From contig DATKCF010000152.1 of the NCBI GenBank assembly GCA_035513345.1, positions 4,295 through 68,294 on the forward strand: a stretch of DNA of 64,000 nt, in the 5' to 3' direction. Of the stretch, positions 9,401-18,460 are shown one piece after another (within the stretch, counting starts at the first letter, position 1; each line of letters opens with the position of its first letter). The notes under the pieces are model-generated. The model was not told where the DNA came from, did not search any database, and was given only the letters and a program-made list of their open reading frames with translations. Both the position numbers and the translations under genes were made by a program. This DNA comes from DATKCF01 sp035513345. GTDB lineage: Bacteria > Gemmatimonadota > Gemmatimonadetes > Longimicrobiales > RSA9.

Positions 9401-9839
9401 GCGACTCGCCTTCGAACGCTTCGATGCGCGACCGCACATCGGCCGGCACTTCCTTCGACTCGCCCGTCGCGTAGTCGTACATCACCTGTACGGTCCGGCC
9501 GCTCGCCTTCCGCTCGCCATCGACGGATCCGATCTCGAACTCCATCTCGAATGACTTCGTCCCGATCCGGCTGACTCGAACGCCCACACGCAGCCGGGAC
9601 GGGTACTCGATGCGGCCGTGGAATCGGACCGTGACTTCCGCCATGACGTAGTCGATGCCGTCCAGGTTGTCCCGGCCTGCAACTTCCCGCCAGTACGCCG
9701 CGCGCGCTTCCTCCAGGTAGATCAGAGGCAGCGTATGGTGCGCGTGACCCATTGCGTCGAGATCGTGGAACCGCACGTCGACCTCACGCGTGAACCGCGG
9801 CGCGGCCGACTCGGCCGGCTCACTCTGCTCAGGCCGCAT
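9387..9839 (-). CDS. Acyl-CoA thioesterase (4-hydroxybenzoyl-CoA thioesterase / YbgC-like hot-dog fold)
   Basis: 150 residues. Hot-dog-fold thioesterase that hydrolyses acyl-CoA. The HDLDAMGHAHHTLPLIYLEE stretch (about residues 24-43) is the family active-site loop; YbgC enzymes have D-x-x-G-H/VxxxxYl. A second conserved strand is EVTVRFHGRIEYPSRL. I chose ATG 9839, 39 bp inside the longest frame, because it overlaps the stop of the upstream small membrane protein (9829) as expected for coupled translation. The residues before it are low-complexity. Third gene of a small minus-strand operon. Confidence 0.85.
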   Translation of the reverse strand: MRPEQSEPAESAAPRFTREVDVRFHDLDAMGHAHHTLPLIYLEEARAAYWREVAGRDNLDGIDYVMAEVTVRFHGRIEYPSRLRVGVRVSRIGTKSFEMEFEIGSVDGERKASGRTVQVMYDYATGESKEVPADVRSRIEAFEGESLSRT

Positions 9840-10056
9840 CCGCGCTCGCCACGAGACGTGTGATGCCGCCGGCAACAATCGCGAGCAATGCGACGAGGAT
9901 CAGCCACGTGCCGGGCCGGAACAGCGCAGCGATCGGGATCCCCGCAATCGTGATGACCATCCCGATCACGAGCAGGAGCAGGCCGGCCGGCAGCAGGATG
10001 GCCAGCCTGGCGGCCAGCGGCGCTGGTCCCGGCTGGGCTTCGGATCCGGTCGGCAT
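9829..10056 (-). CDS. Small two-helix membrane protein
   Basis: 75 residues with two predicted transmembrane segments (AILLPAGLLLLVIGMVITI and WLILVALLAIVAGGITRLV) joined by a short loop with two prolines. No enzymatic motif and no family that I recognise. Its end overlaps the thioesterase start and it begins 21 bp after the 55-residue protein, so the three genes look cotranscribed. Confidence 0.6.
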   Translation of the reverse strand: MPTGSEAQPGPAPLAARLAILLPAGLLLLVIGMVITIAGIPIAALFRPGTWLILVALLAIVAGGITRLVASADAA

Positions 10057-10077
10057 CGCGGGTGGGGCCGGGGCCTC

Positions 10078-10245
10078 TTAGTGCTTGCGCGGACGCAGCC
10101 AGTCCAGATGGCGGGTCGGCAGCCTGCGGGCGCGGCCCTGGCTGACCACGCGATCCTCGCGGCCCGGCATACCCGGCATCCCGAGGCCTACGTAGATCCC
10201 GACTCCGAGCGCCGCGACCAGTGACAGAATGATGAGGAACGACAT
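10078..10245 (-). CDS. Very small single-helix membrane protein (55 aa)
   Basis: The reading frame is MSFLIILSLVAALGVGIYVG, then a Gly/Met/Pro stretch (LGMPGMPG), then a basic tail ending RHLDWLRPRKH. It has one N-terminal transmembrane helix and a cytoplasmic basic tail. The ATG at 10245 has GGAG 9 bases upstream. It is followed closely by two further minus-strand genes (two-helix protein, thioesterase). Too short for routine gene calling; the ribosome-binding site, helix and operon position support it. Function unknown. Confidence 0.5.
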   Translation of the reverse strand: MSFLIILSLVAALGVGIYVGLGMPGMPGREDRVVSQGRARRLPTRHLDWLRPRKH

Positions 10246-10369
10246 CGGTACTCCGCTGGTTCGGTGGCAACTTTCGCGTTTCGAGAATGGTGTTTACACG
10301 GCCGCCTGCTCCGTGTGCCGTTCGCCGCGGAATCCGGATTCGACCGTGGTGGCCGGACACTGCCGGGGA

Positions 10370-12121
10370 TCAGGCCTCGACGGCTTCGATTCGCCGTACG
10401 GCGACGCGCAGCGAGATGGTGGCCAGCGCGATCGAGATGGCCAGTGCCGCGCCCAGGCCGATGACCGCGCTGATGATCTCGCTCAAACCGACGCTCGCAC
10501 CGTGCAGTTGCGTCTGGAGCAACGCGTAGACCGGCCACGCTTCCAGCACGATGACCACCGTGATGAACACGGTCGAGGCCATCATGAACAGCAGGCCACC
10601 GAAGCTGGTCGGCACGTCGGCGGCATTCTCCGAATTGAACTTCGGATACACGGCACCGAACCCGAGCGCCATGGCGGTGATCGTGAACGTCATTACGACG
10701 ATGGTCCCGACGCTGAGCATGGCCATGAACCCGCTCACCCGCAGGATCATGTTCGTGCCGGCGGTGATCGCGACGGCCAGCACGAGCAGCGGGATGACGC
10801 CGACCCAGAACTTGCTCCACACGAGGGATCGCATGTGCAGCGGCGAGGACCGCAGCAACCAGAGCGACTGGCCCTCCAGACTGATGGCCGGGAACACGAG
10901 GCGAGCCGCGATTGCGGCCAGAACGAAGCCGGCGAGTCCCGTATTCAGGAACACAACCACATTCGTCAGCAGGAATCCGACATCCTCGCCGGAGAAGATC
11001 GGCAGGACCTTGATGTTGTACACGTAGACGATGACGAGCACGGCGAGCAGTACGAGCTGTGACCACTGGGTCGTATCGCGGAAGAAGTTGCGGATGTCCT
11101 TGACGACCATGCTGCGCGCCGCCACGGGCAGTCGCGCCAGCAATCGCTCGGCAGGGAACCGCGACTTGCCGCTCGTGCTTCTCTCCGCTCCTTCATGCGC
11201 GCGGCTCAGGCCGGACAGGAACAGCCGGTCGTGCAGCCACGCACCGCCGATGATCAGAACCGCGGCTGTACTCGCGAGCAGCAGGAGCGGGAACATGTCG
11301 CCACCGTGCGTGATGCCCAGTGGCGTGAGGATGGCCTGCGCCGCCCATTCGCTCGGCAACCAGATCGATTGCGGCGTCTGCAGCGATGCAATGAAATCGA
11401 CCAGGTCGCGGAACCCCTCGGGCCGGGCGAGCTGTTCCGGCCGCATGAGCCGGAACACGGCAATGAACGCGGCCGCACCGAGCAGTGCGACAAGGGCAAG
11501 AATGTCGCGCGCGCGGCGAGCCGGAAACACATTGACCAGAACCTGCGTGGTCGCGGTCCCGATCGCCGCCGGAATCGCGAGGAAACAGACAACGGCCGCC
11601 AGCGTGAGCGCCACCCACACCGGCCCGCCGCCGAAAACGGCGCCGTACGCGCTCAGGACGGGCACGAGCATCAGTACGATCATCCACGACGAGTGCGTGA
11701 ACGTCTCGAGCAGTCTGGCGCCATAGACGCGCAGCCCATCGATCGGCGCGGCCGCAAGCAGTTCGAGGTCCTTCGCAAGGAAGAACGATGACAGTGCCGT
11801 GATGATGTTCGAGAGCAGCAGGATCGGCAGAAACGCGAGCAACAGCGTGGACAACAGCTTGAGCGCGAGCACGTCGCCGAATCCGGGTGTTCCCTGGAAG
11901 TGCGACAGTACGCGGTACATCACGCCGAACAGTGCGACCCAGAACAGCAACCCGACCGCGCCCAGGATGACACCCCTGGCCACGCTGCCGCTTTCGGTCA
12001 GCCGTCGTCGGGCCATCCGCCATTTCGGTCCGATCAGCAGGCGAACACCCGGCTCGCGGGAGCCCTCGCCGGCGACCTTCGGCACTGCCGTCCGTGGCAG
12101 GCTCGTTTCCATCGTCGCCAT
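10370..12121 (-). CDS. ABC exporter permease (ABC-2-like, about 12 membrane segments)
   Basis: 583 residues with a cytoplasmic basic N-terminus (GPKWRMARRRL) and two membrane-rich halves separated by a charged linker near residues 310-330 (SRAHEGAERSTSGKSRF). It resembles the large putative ABC-transporter permeases that pair with a single ATPase. The ATG at 12121 follows immediately after the ATPase stop (12124), and the ATPase itself overlaps the transglutaminase, so all three are one operon. Substrate unknown; the link to an exported transglutaminase suggests envelope function (inference). Confidence 0.8.
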   Translation of the reverse strand: MATMETSLPRTAVPKVAGEGSREPGVRLLIGPKWRMARRRLTESGSVARGVILGAVGLLFWVALFGVMYRVLSHFQGTPGFGDVLALKLLSTLLLAFLPILLLSNIITALSSFFLAKDLELLAAAPIDGLRVYGARLLETFTHSSWMIVLMLVPVLSAYGAVFGGGPVWVALTLAAVVCFLAIPAAIGTATTQVLVNVFPARRARDILALVALLGAAAFIAVFRLMRPEQLARPEGFRDLVDFIASLQTPQSIWLPSEWAAQAILTPLGITHGGDMFPLLLLASTAAVLIIGGAWLHDRLFLSGLSRAHEGAERSTSGKSRFPAERLLARLPVAARSMVVKDIRNFFRDTTQWSQLVLLAVLVIVYVYNIKVLPIFSGEDVGFLLTNVVVFLNTGLAGFVLAAIAARLVFPAISLEGQSLWLLRSSPLHMRSLVWSKFWVGVIPLLVLAVAITAGTNMILRVSGFMAMLSVGTIVVMTFTITAMALGFGAVYPKFNSENAADVPTSFGGLLFMMASTVFITVVIVLEAWPVYALLQTQLHGASVGLSEIISAVIGLGAALAISIALATISLRVAVRRIEAVEA

Positions 12122-12123
12122 GC

Positions 12124-12894
12124 TCAGAAGCCTGCGGGCTCGCGCAGCAACGCGACCAGCTCGCGGGCTTCTTCCGTGCCCGTCAGCTTGAGGAACACCT
12201 CCTCGAGGCCAGCGGCTCCGGCTGCCGAGGCGTTCCTCAGTTCATCCATCGTGCCGACCGCCTGGATCCTGCCCTGGGCGAGGATCGCAATGCGGTCGCA
12301 CAGCACTTCGGCAACTTCCAGCGTGTGCGTCGAAAGGAAGACGGTGCCGCCGCGGTCGACGAACTCGCGTAGCATGTTCTTCATCAGCCGGGCCGAGCGC
12401 GGATCGAGCCCGACCATCGGTTCGTCGACCACGATCAGGTCCGGCGAGTGAACGAGTGCGGACGAGATCAACAGTTTCTGGCGCATGCCGTGGCTGTAGT
12501 TCTCGACCAGCGAGTTCTTCCATTCGGTCAGGTCGAACAGGTCGAGCAGCTCGTCGATACGCCGCTCCATCACAGGCCCTTCCCTCCCCCACAACCCGCA
12601 GACGAACCGCAGGTACTCGGCCCCCGTCAGCTTCTCGTACAGCGCCGGCCGGTCGGGGATGTAGCCGATGTGGCGTTTCGCGCCGATCGGGTCCTTCAGC
12701 AGGTCCACACCCGCGATCCGGACGGTGCCGGACGTCGGCCGCAGAACACCGGTAACCATGCGGATCGTCGTCGTCTTCCCCGCTCCATTCGGGCCCAGAA
12801 ACCCGAACAGCTCGCCCCGCCGGACGTGAAGGTCCAGCGGGTGCAGCGCGGTGAAGCTGCCATACCGCTTCGTCACTTGTTCGATCTGGATCAT
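12124..12894 (-). CDS. ABC transporter ATP-binding protein
   Basis: 256 residues. Energises the adjacent permease. Walker A is GPNGAGKT, the signature region is NYSHGMRQKLLISSAL, Walker B is LIVVDEPMVGLDP, and the switch His lies in FLSTHTLE. The order and the C-terminal extension resemble the CcmA/DrrA exporter class. The ATG at 12894 overlaps the TGA of the upstream transglutaminase gene (ATGA), which fixes the start even though the frame is open much further upstream. The permease gene follows 2 bp after the stop. Confidence 0.93.
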   Translation of the reverse strand: MIQIEQVTKRYGSFTALHPLDLHVRRGELFGFLGPNGAGKTTTIRMVTGVLRPTSGTVRIAGVDLLKDPIGAKRHIGYIPDRPALYEKLTGAEYLRFVCGLWGREGPVMERRIDELLDLFDLTEWKNSLVENYSHGMRQKLLISSALVHSPDLIVVDEPMVGLDPRSARLMKNMLREFVDRGGTVFLSTHTLEVAEVLCDRIAILAQGRIQAVGTMDELRNASAAGAAGLEEVFLKLTGTEEARELVALLREPAGF

Positions 12895-14441
12895 ATCGCT
12901 TCGATCTCGAGTCGGCCGATCAGCCGGATCAGTTCGACCTGGCGGGCCAGGCCGCCTACCAGGAACCGCAGGTGGCTCGCGTCCGCCGGGAACTGCCCCA
13001 GCGTCGGATCCATTGCGACCCACCGGTCCGCCAGCCAGACCTCGGGCCACGCGTGGTAGTAGAAACGTCCCTCGATGCTGACGAGCCCGATCGCCGTTCT
13101 GGCCGGCAGGCCGACCGACCTGGCCAGCGCCACGAACAGAACCGTGTGCTCGTTGCAGTCGCCGCGCAGTGCACGCAGCACCTGGACGGCGCTCGGTATG
13201 CTTGGCGTGATTTCCTTCCGTACCGACGAAAAGACCCAGCCGTTCAGCTTGCGTGCCGCCTCGACCGGATCGGTCACGTCGCCAAGAATCGATGCCGCGC
13301 GTTCGCGGATCCGCCGGTCGTCCGACTGGATCAGCGGCGTCGCGCCCAGCTCGGCCAGCGCCTCCGCCGACATGCCACGATACGGCAGTGCGTAGCCGCC
13401 ATCGGCGATGTCCCGCAGTGATTCGCGCGTGACCGTCAGCGTATCGCCGGTCAGCGACTGGCGCCCGCCCGACAGGTCGAAGCCCGACAGGTCGACACCG
13501 AGCAGCCGCACCGACAGGTCCGGTCTGGCCTCGATTCCGTGCAGGTTCACGTTGCTCGCGATCGCCGTGCTCTCGATGAGCGCACCGTAACCGGCCGTCA
13601 TCGTCGGATCGCCCCGGGCGTCCACCCACTCCTGGCGCGCCATCTCGTACGTAGTCCGCTCGATCGCGAAGCCGAGCGGACTCTCCGCCCTTACCACCAG
13701 CCCGTCCTCGTCGACCCAGCTCGCCATCGACACGCTGCCAATGTCCTGCTCCAGACGCCAGACCGGGATCGTGTCCCACACCGTCGTCCGCCACAAACCG
13801 TCCACCACATCCGCGCTGTCCGGCACGATCAGCGTATCGGTTGCCGTCACACGGATCGTCACATCCCTCGTCTCGAGCGCCGACGGGTCGAACGTTCGAA
13901 CCGTGGCGGCCTCTCCAACCCTGAGCCGGCCCGCGGCCGCCAGTCGCGGCCCGATCGCGCCATCCAGTATCGCACCACCGCCTGTGATCGGCACGCGAGC
14001 GCGTTGTGATCCGCCGCCGGCGTTCACGACCAGATCGAGCGACGAGTCGGGTTTCGTGGTGCCGGCAACGTGGAAATCGCCGATCCTCGAACCCAGCCGG
14101 AACGTGAATTCGATCATCCGCAGCGATGTGTCGAGCCGGATCCGCGACTGCGTCACCGCCCGGTGCACCCCATCCATGGCCGGCACGTCGAGCAGCAGAT
14201 CGTCCGTCAGAAGGTAGCCGGGCGGCACCGAGTCCGACATTTCGATGAACTGGGTCGTCGCCGTGCCGATGGCCCGGCCGTTCAGCCGTACCACGTAATA
14301 GTAGGACCCCGGCGCGAGCCGCCGCGCGCCTTCCGCCAGCCGCTCCGCTTCGGGCACGAAGTATTCGCGCTTGACGTGGACTCCGACAATGGTCAGCCAG
14401 CCGATGAAGATCGACCAGGCGACACCGCTCCGCAGTTTCAT
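12891..14441 (-). CDS. Transglutaminase-like cysteine protein, membrane-anchored
   Basis: 516 residues. One N-terminal hydrophobic helix (SGVAWSIFIGWLTIVGVHV) anchors the protein or serves as an uncleaved signal, so most of it should be periplasmic. The C-terminal transglutaminase core has the full triad: Cys in RALRGDCNEHTVLF, His in FYYHAWPEVWL and Asp in VAMDPTLGQFP. The middle (about residues 40-330) is beta-rich and of no family I can name. Such enzymes act as peptidases or cross-linkers. It is the first gene of the exporter operon and overlaps the ATPase start by 4 bp. A role in exporter-linked envelope processing is inference. Confidence 0.86.
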   Translation of the reverse strand: MKLRSGVAWSIFIGWLTIVGVHVKREYFVPEAERLAEGARRLAPGSYYYVVRLNGRAIGTATTQFIEMSDSVPPGYLLTDDLLLDVPAMDGVHRAVTQSRIRLDTSLRMIEFTFRLGSRIGDFHVAGTTKPDSSLDLVVNAGGGSQRARVPITGGGAILDGAIGPRLAAAGRLRVGEAATVRTFDPSALETRDVTIRVTATDTLIVPDSADVVDGLWRTTVWDTIPVWRLEQDIGSVSMASWVDEDGLVVRAESPLGFAIERTTYEMARQEWVDARGDPTMTAGYGALIESTAIASNVNLHGIEARPDLSVRLLGVDLSGFDLSGGRQSLTGDTLTVTRESLRDIADGGYALPYRGMSAEALAELGATPLIQSDDRRIRERAASILGDVTDPVEAARKLNGWVFSSVRKEITPSIPSAVQVLRALRGDCNEHTVLFVALARSVGLPARTAIGLVSIEGRFYYHAWPEVWLADRWVAMDPTLGQFPADASHLRFLVGGLARQVELIRLIGRLEIEAI

Positions 14442-14520
14442 TACAGTTCAGCAAGCAGACGCGTACGAACGGCGCACCGCGCGCCGCCCGCAGGGGAGAG
14501 AACCGCGGACCGGTACGGAC

Positions 14521-15063
14521 TCAGGGATCGAGCGTTGGCAGACCGATGGCGCCGCCGGCCCGGACATCGTCCAGGCCCGTCGCACGCTCGAATGCCTCGC
14601 GCTCGTACTCGCTTTCCACAACCACGACGATGTGGCGGGGTTGTCGGTCGCTCCGGAGCCATTCCTTCAATATCGGCACCATCACGTCCGCAGCCGATTC
14701 CGCGTCCAGATTGCCGGCTCCGACGCCGAGGGGCGGCATGGTGAGCGCCTCGATGCCCCACTCATCGGCTCTGCGCAACCCGTTGCTCAGGGCTCTGGCC
14801 ACGCCGTCTGCACTGACGGGCTCGGACGCGGACCGGACCACGACGTGGATCATCAGTTCGGCTGGCAGTCCGCCGGCACTTGTCACGATGGCCGACCCGA
14901 CCGGCAGTTCACCCATCGCACGGCACTGCCGCTCGATCTCCTCGCCCGCCGCCGCCTCGACTCGCCGCATGGCCGCTGTCACAGCCGTCCATTCCGCGGT
15001 CACCGGCCGGACGATTCCCGCCGAGGGCATGTTTTCCAGCTCGCCGAGCCGGACCTCGATCAT
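14521..15063 (-). CDS. Macro-domain (ADP-ribose-binding) protein
   Basis: 180 residues, essentially one macro domain. The opening strand runs to SAGIVRPVTAEW, where many macro proteins have DAIVNPAN. GSAIVTSAGGLPAELMIHVV and ALTMPPLGVGAGNLDAESAA then correspond to the usual GxaxxTxgxxLxxxxVIHxV and pplGtGxxg blocks. The Asn of the classical NAAN motif is absent, so hydrolase activity towards ADP-ribosyl groups is uncertain although binding is likely. It overlaps the downstream end of the TPR gene by 4 bp (ATGA at 15060-15063) and is translationally coupled to it. Confidence 0.75.
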   Translation of the reverse strand: MIEVRLGELENMPSAGIVRPVTAEWTAVTAAMRRVEAAAGEEIERQCRAMGELPVGSAIVTSAGGLPAELMIHVVVRSASEPVSADGVARALSNGLRRADEWGIEALTMPPLGVGAGNLDAESAADVMVPILKEWLRSDRQPRHIVVVVESEYEREAFERATGLDDVRAGGAIGLPTLDP

Positions 15064-16109
15064 CCCGGCGTCAGCTCCCGCGATCGTCGGAACATGGCGC
15101 CCGCCTCCTGGGACCGCCCCTTCTTGTCCAGCACGATGCCCATGACGTAGTACGTGCGCGGATTCGTGGGGTCGAGCCGGGCCGCCTGTTCGAGCATGCC
15201 GAGAGCCTCGTCGACCCGACCGATCTGGTTCAGCGCTTCGCCGCGGTAGTGGTGCGCACTCGGCGATGCCGGGTCCAGCTCGATCGCCCGCTTGAGATCT
15301 TCCTCCGCCTGCGCGTACAAGCCTCGCCGCACACCGATCGTGCCGAGCGAAACAAACACCTCGGCCCGCGTCGGGTCGAGCCTCGCCGCCCGCCGCAGCT
15401 CCCGCTCCGCCGCATCGTACCGGCCCAGCACAGCCATTGCCCGCGCGTGACGGACTGCCGCGTCCACGTTCTCGGGGTCCGACCGCTTCGCCATCTCGAA
15501 CTGCTCGAGCGCCTGCAGATGCTGCCCGATCTTCTCGTGCAGCGAGCCGAGCGCGAAATGCGCTTCCAGGTTGTCCGGTTGCGTCCGCAGGATCTCACGG
15601 TACAGGTTCATCGCCCGATCCACCTGACCCGCCTGCTCCAGCTCCCTGGCCTGCGCCAGCGGGTCCGCCGGCCGCGTGCTGCCCGCCCCCGTGTAGCTGC
15701 CGATCGAAGGTACTCGCCCGACCGGGGCCGACCCAGTGCTGCCCGCGCCACGACCATGGCTGGCCGCGCCGGCCGCACCACGGACCGGCGCTACACGGCG
15801 GACCGGTACCGGATCGACGGTCGAATCCGCGGTGTCGCCTGCTTCGACCTCGGCCCGGCCAACGTCGTCGTGCTTCGGGGTCGACGCCTCGTCGGCCACC
15901 GCACCGGCTTCGGGCAACGCGGGCCTCGCGTCGAACGATCCGCCGCCGTGCCCCGCCTTTCCGAGTGGCTCACCCGCGTCCAGCGGGTCCGGCGCGTCGA
16001 ACGACCCCGACCCCACTCCCTCGGCCGCCAGGCCGTCCGTACCGGGCTCGGGCCCGGCTGGCGAGCGGCGCGTCCAGACCCGCTGCCGGCGGGACCCCCT
16101 GCGTTTCAT
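15060..16109 (-). CDS. TPR-repeat protein with low-complexity N-terminus
   Basis: 349 residues from the ATG at 16109, which has a strong AAGGAGG about 9 bases upstream; an ATG 72 bp further out overlaps the preceding gene and lacks such a site. Residues 1-155 are rich in Gly, Ala, Ser, Pro and Asp and probably disordered. From about 160 to the end there are five tetratricopeptide repeats (for example QPDNLEAHFALGSLHEKIGQ, DPTNPRTYYVMGIVLDKKGR). TPRs mediate protein-protein contacts; no partner is evident. No signal peptide seen. It lies between the acyl-CoA ligase and the macro-domain gene in the same direction. Confidence 0.82.
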   Translation of the reverse strand: MKRRGSRRQRVWTRRSPAGPEPGTDGLAAEGVGSGSFDAPDPLDAGEPLGKAGHGGGSFDARPALPEAGAVADEASTPKHDDVGRAEVEAGDTADSTVDPVPVRRVAPVRGAAGAASHGRGAGSTGSAPVGRVPSIGSYTGAGSTRPADPLAQARELEQAGQVDRAMNLYREILRTQPDNLEAHFALGSLHEKIGQHLQALEQFEMAKRSDPENVDAAVRHARAMAVLGRYDAAERELRRAARLDPTRAEVFVSLGTIGVRRGLYAQAEEDLKRAIELDPASPSAHHYRGEALNQIGRVDEALGMLEQAARLDPTNPRTYYVMGIVLDKKGRSQEAGAMFRRSRELTPG

Positions 16110-16149
16110 CGAACCTTGCCTCCTTGCTGCACACCGGATCGACGCCGGC

Positions 16150-18036
16150 TCATTGATCTGCCGGTGACGATGACTCGGCATAGACTGCTTCGATGCGCCC
16201 GGCGTTGTGTTCCTCGACCACGCGCCGCTTGACCTTGAGCGTCGGTGTGATCTCGCCGGCTTCCAGACTCAGTTCGCTGGCCAGCGCCAGCACTTTCTTC
16301 GGCTGTTCGTACCGCGCGAAGGACTCGACACGGTGCTGCACTTCCTGCTCGAGTTTCGTCTGCACACGCTCATCCTCGATCAGCGATTCCGGCGAGGATG
16401 TCTTCACGCCGTGGTGGCTGGCCCATGTGCGCAGGTTGTCGAAGTTCGGCACGACCACCACGATCGGATACGGCCGCCTGTCCCCGAGCACCACCGCTTC
16501 CGAAATGAACCGGCTGCCCTTGATCGCGTTCTCGAGCGGCTGTGGCGCAATGTACTTGCCGCCCGCGGTCTTGAGCAGTTCCTTCTTCCGGTCCGTGATC
16601 TTCAGATACCCGTCATTGTCGATCTCGCCGATGTCGCCCGTGTGGAACCAGCCACCGCTGTCGATCACTTCGGCCGTCGCTTCGTCGTTCCGATAGTACC
16701 CGCGCATCACCTGCGGGCCCCGGACCAGGATCTCGCCATCATCCGCGATGCGGACCTCCGTCCCGGGAATCGGCCGGCCAACCGTGCCAATCCGCAGGTG
16801 CGTCGGCGTGTTCACGTTCGTCACAGGCGACGTTTCCGTCAGACCGTAGCCTTCCAGAATCATCAGGCCGGCGCCATGGAAGAACTCCGCGATCTGCGGA
16901 GCCAGCGGTGCGCCGCCCGAGATGAAGAAACGGATACGGCCGCCGAGCGACTCGCGGATCTTCGAGAACACGAGCCGGTCCGCCAACCCGTGCTCGAACC
17001 GCAGGAACCCACCGGGCGAGCGACCCGCCAGTGTCGCCTGCGTCCATGCGATCGCCACCCGCCGGGCCCACATGACGAGCTGGCGCTTCAGCCCCGACAC
17101 GGACAGAACGCGGGCATACACTTTTTCGTACACGCGCGGCACCGACACCGCAATGGTCGGCCGTACCTCGCGGAAGCTGCGCGACACGTCGTCCATCTTC
17201 TCGACGTACGCGATCGTGACGCCGTACGAGAACATTATGTAGTCGACCAGCCGCTGAAACACGTGGGACAGCGGCAGGAAGCTCAGCGCGATGTCCGCCG
17301 GACCGATCGGGAACTCGGACAGCGACGCGTTGATGTTCGTGGACAGGTTCGCGTTCGTCAGCATCACGCCCTTCGGCGTGCCCGTCGTACCGGACGTGTA
17401 GACCAGCGTCGCGATGTCCGACGGCTTCGCCTCGCGCGCTCGCCTGCGGAACTCGCTGTCATCCGTTGCCGCTGTCGCCGCACCGGCTTCCAACTGCGCC
17501 AGCGACTTCACACCCGGTTCCGTCGAGGCGACATCATCGAATGTCACGATCCGGCGCAACCTCGGCCATTCCCGCCGGATCTCGAGCATCTTTTCGAGCT
17601 GTTCGGCCGTCGAAACGAACGCAACGCCGACCTCGGCGTGCTTCATCAGATAGACGATCTGGTCGGCGGGCAGCGACGGGTACACCGGCACATTGAGCGC
17701 ACCGATGCAGAGCAACGCGTAGTCGGCCAGCGCCCACTCCGGTCGGTTCTCGGACAGGATCGCGACGCGGTCGCCGCGCATCACGCCATCCGCGACCAGC
17801 GCATCCGTGATCCGGTGGACGCGGTCGAGGACGTCACGGTGCGAGACCGGCTTCCAGCCGTCCGCCGTCCGCTGCAAAAGCGCGTCCGGCTTGTCGAACT
17901 CGTCCGCCGCGCGCAGGAACAGCTCGGCGAGCGTACCCTCGGCAACGTTGCCGGCCGCACTCGCGTATCCCGGGCCGGTCGTGACGCCGGCCGGGCCTGG
18001 AGGCGCGCTGGTCCTAGAGTCCGTCAACTCGCTCAT
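16150..18036 (-). CDS. Long-chain acyl-CoA synthetase (AMP-forming)
   Basis: 628 residues. Activates fatty acids to acyl-CoA through an acyl-adenylate. Motifs in order: P-loop LVYTSGTTGTPKGVMLT, gate region FLPLSHVFQR, GYGLTETSP, the ATP-binding TGDIGEIDNDGYLKITDR and the catalytic-lysine region KELLKTAGGKYIAPQPLE. The length and insertions fit the FAA1/FadD15-like branch, typical of long-chain substrates. No membrane segment. The gene is on the minus strand 22 bp downstream of the OsmC gene, so it may be the last part of that unit. Confidence 0.93.
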   Translation of the reverse strand: MSELTDSRTSAPPGPAGVTTGPGYASAAGNVAEGTLAELFLRAADEFDKPDALLQRTADGWKPVSHRDVLDRVHRITDALVADGVMRGDRVAILSENRPEWALADYALLCIGALNVPVYPSLPADQIVYLMKHAEVGVAFVSTAEQLEKMLEIRREWPRLRRIVTFDDVASTEPGVKSLAQLEAGAATAATDDSEFRRRAREAKPSDIATLVYTSGTTGTPKGVMLTNANLSTNINASLSEFPIGPADIALSFLPLSHVFQRLVDYIMFSYGVTIAYVEKMDDVSRSFREVRPTIAVSVPRVYEKVYARVLSVSGLKRQLVMWARRVAIAWTQATLAGRSPGGFLRFEHGLADRLVFSKIRESLGGRIRFFISGGAPLAPQIAEFFHGAGLMILEGYGLTETSPVTNVNTPTHLRIGTVGRPIPGTEVRIADDGEILVRGPQVMRGYYRNDEATAEVIDSGGWFHTGDIGEIDNDGYLKITDRKKELLKTAGGKYIAPQPLENAIKGSRFISEAVVLGDRRPYPIVVVVPNFDNLRTWASHHGVKTSSPESLIEDERVQTKLEQEVQHRVESFARYEQPKKVLALASELSLEAGEITPTLKVKRRVVEEHNAGRIEAVYAESSSPADQ

Positions 18037-18058
18037 GCGCAGCTCCGCGTTGCCAGGA

Positions 18059-18460
18059 TCATGCGAATGCCACTTCGGTCTCTACCGTCACATCGCTGCG
18101 AATCGAATGCAGCGCACTGCAGTACTTTTCGTGCGACAGCTCGACCGCGCGTTCCACCTTCGGCCGGTCCATCTCCGCTACGCCCGTCACCCGGTAGACC
18201 AGCTTCAGTCTCGTGAAGTGACGCGGCGGTTCCGCGCGCCGCTCCTCGATCGCATCGACATCCAGCGATCCGATCGGCACACGCATTCGGCCCGCAATAT
18301 CGACGATGTCGGACGCCGTGCACGCCGCCAGTCCCATCAGGAACACCGTCATCGGGGACTGGCCGACCTTGCCGTCGCCATCAACTATTGTCAGCGGACC
18401 GGCTTCGGGCCCACCCGCGAAGCGCATCCCTTCACCCAGCCACTTGAGCTTCACGGGCAT
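18059..18460 (-). CDS. OsmC/Ohr family protein (OsmC-like, YhfA type)
   Basis: 133 residues. Two redox-active cysteines are present: Cys47 in LMGLAACTASD and Cys114 in SHEKYCSALHSI. These are the positions used by OsmC/Ohr thiol peroxidases that reduce organic hydroperoxides. The short N-terminal part (VKLKWLGEGMRFAGG) fits the YhfA-like subgroup rather than Ohr. The start ATG overlaps the stop of the upstream TPR gene, so the pair is cotranslated. Confidence 0.9.
   Translation of the reverse strand: MPVKLKWLGEGMRFAGGPEAGPLTIVDGDGKVGQSPMTVFLMGLAACTASDIVDIAGRMRVPIGSLDVDAIEERRAEPPRHFTRLKLVYRVTGVAEMDRPKVERAVELSHEKYCSALHSIRSDVTVETEVAFA

Noticed and set aside
7772..9439. 555-codon open frame on the minus strand
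   Set aside because: Antisense shadow of the DUF445 gene.
16207..18216. 669-codon open frame on the plus strand
   Set aside because: Antisense to the acyl-CoA ligase, low-complexity Arg/His-rich translation without known motif.
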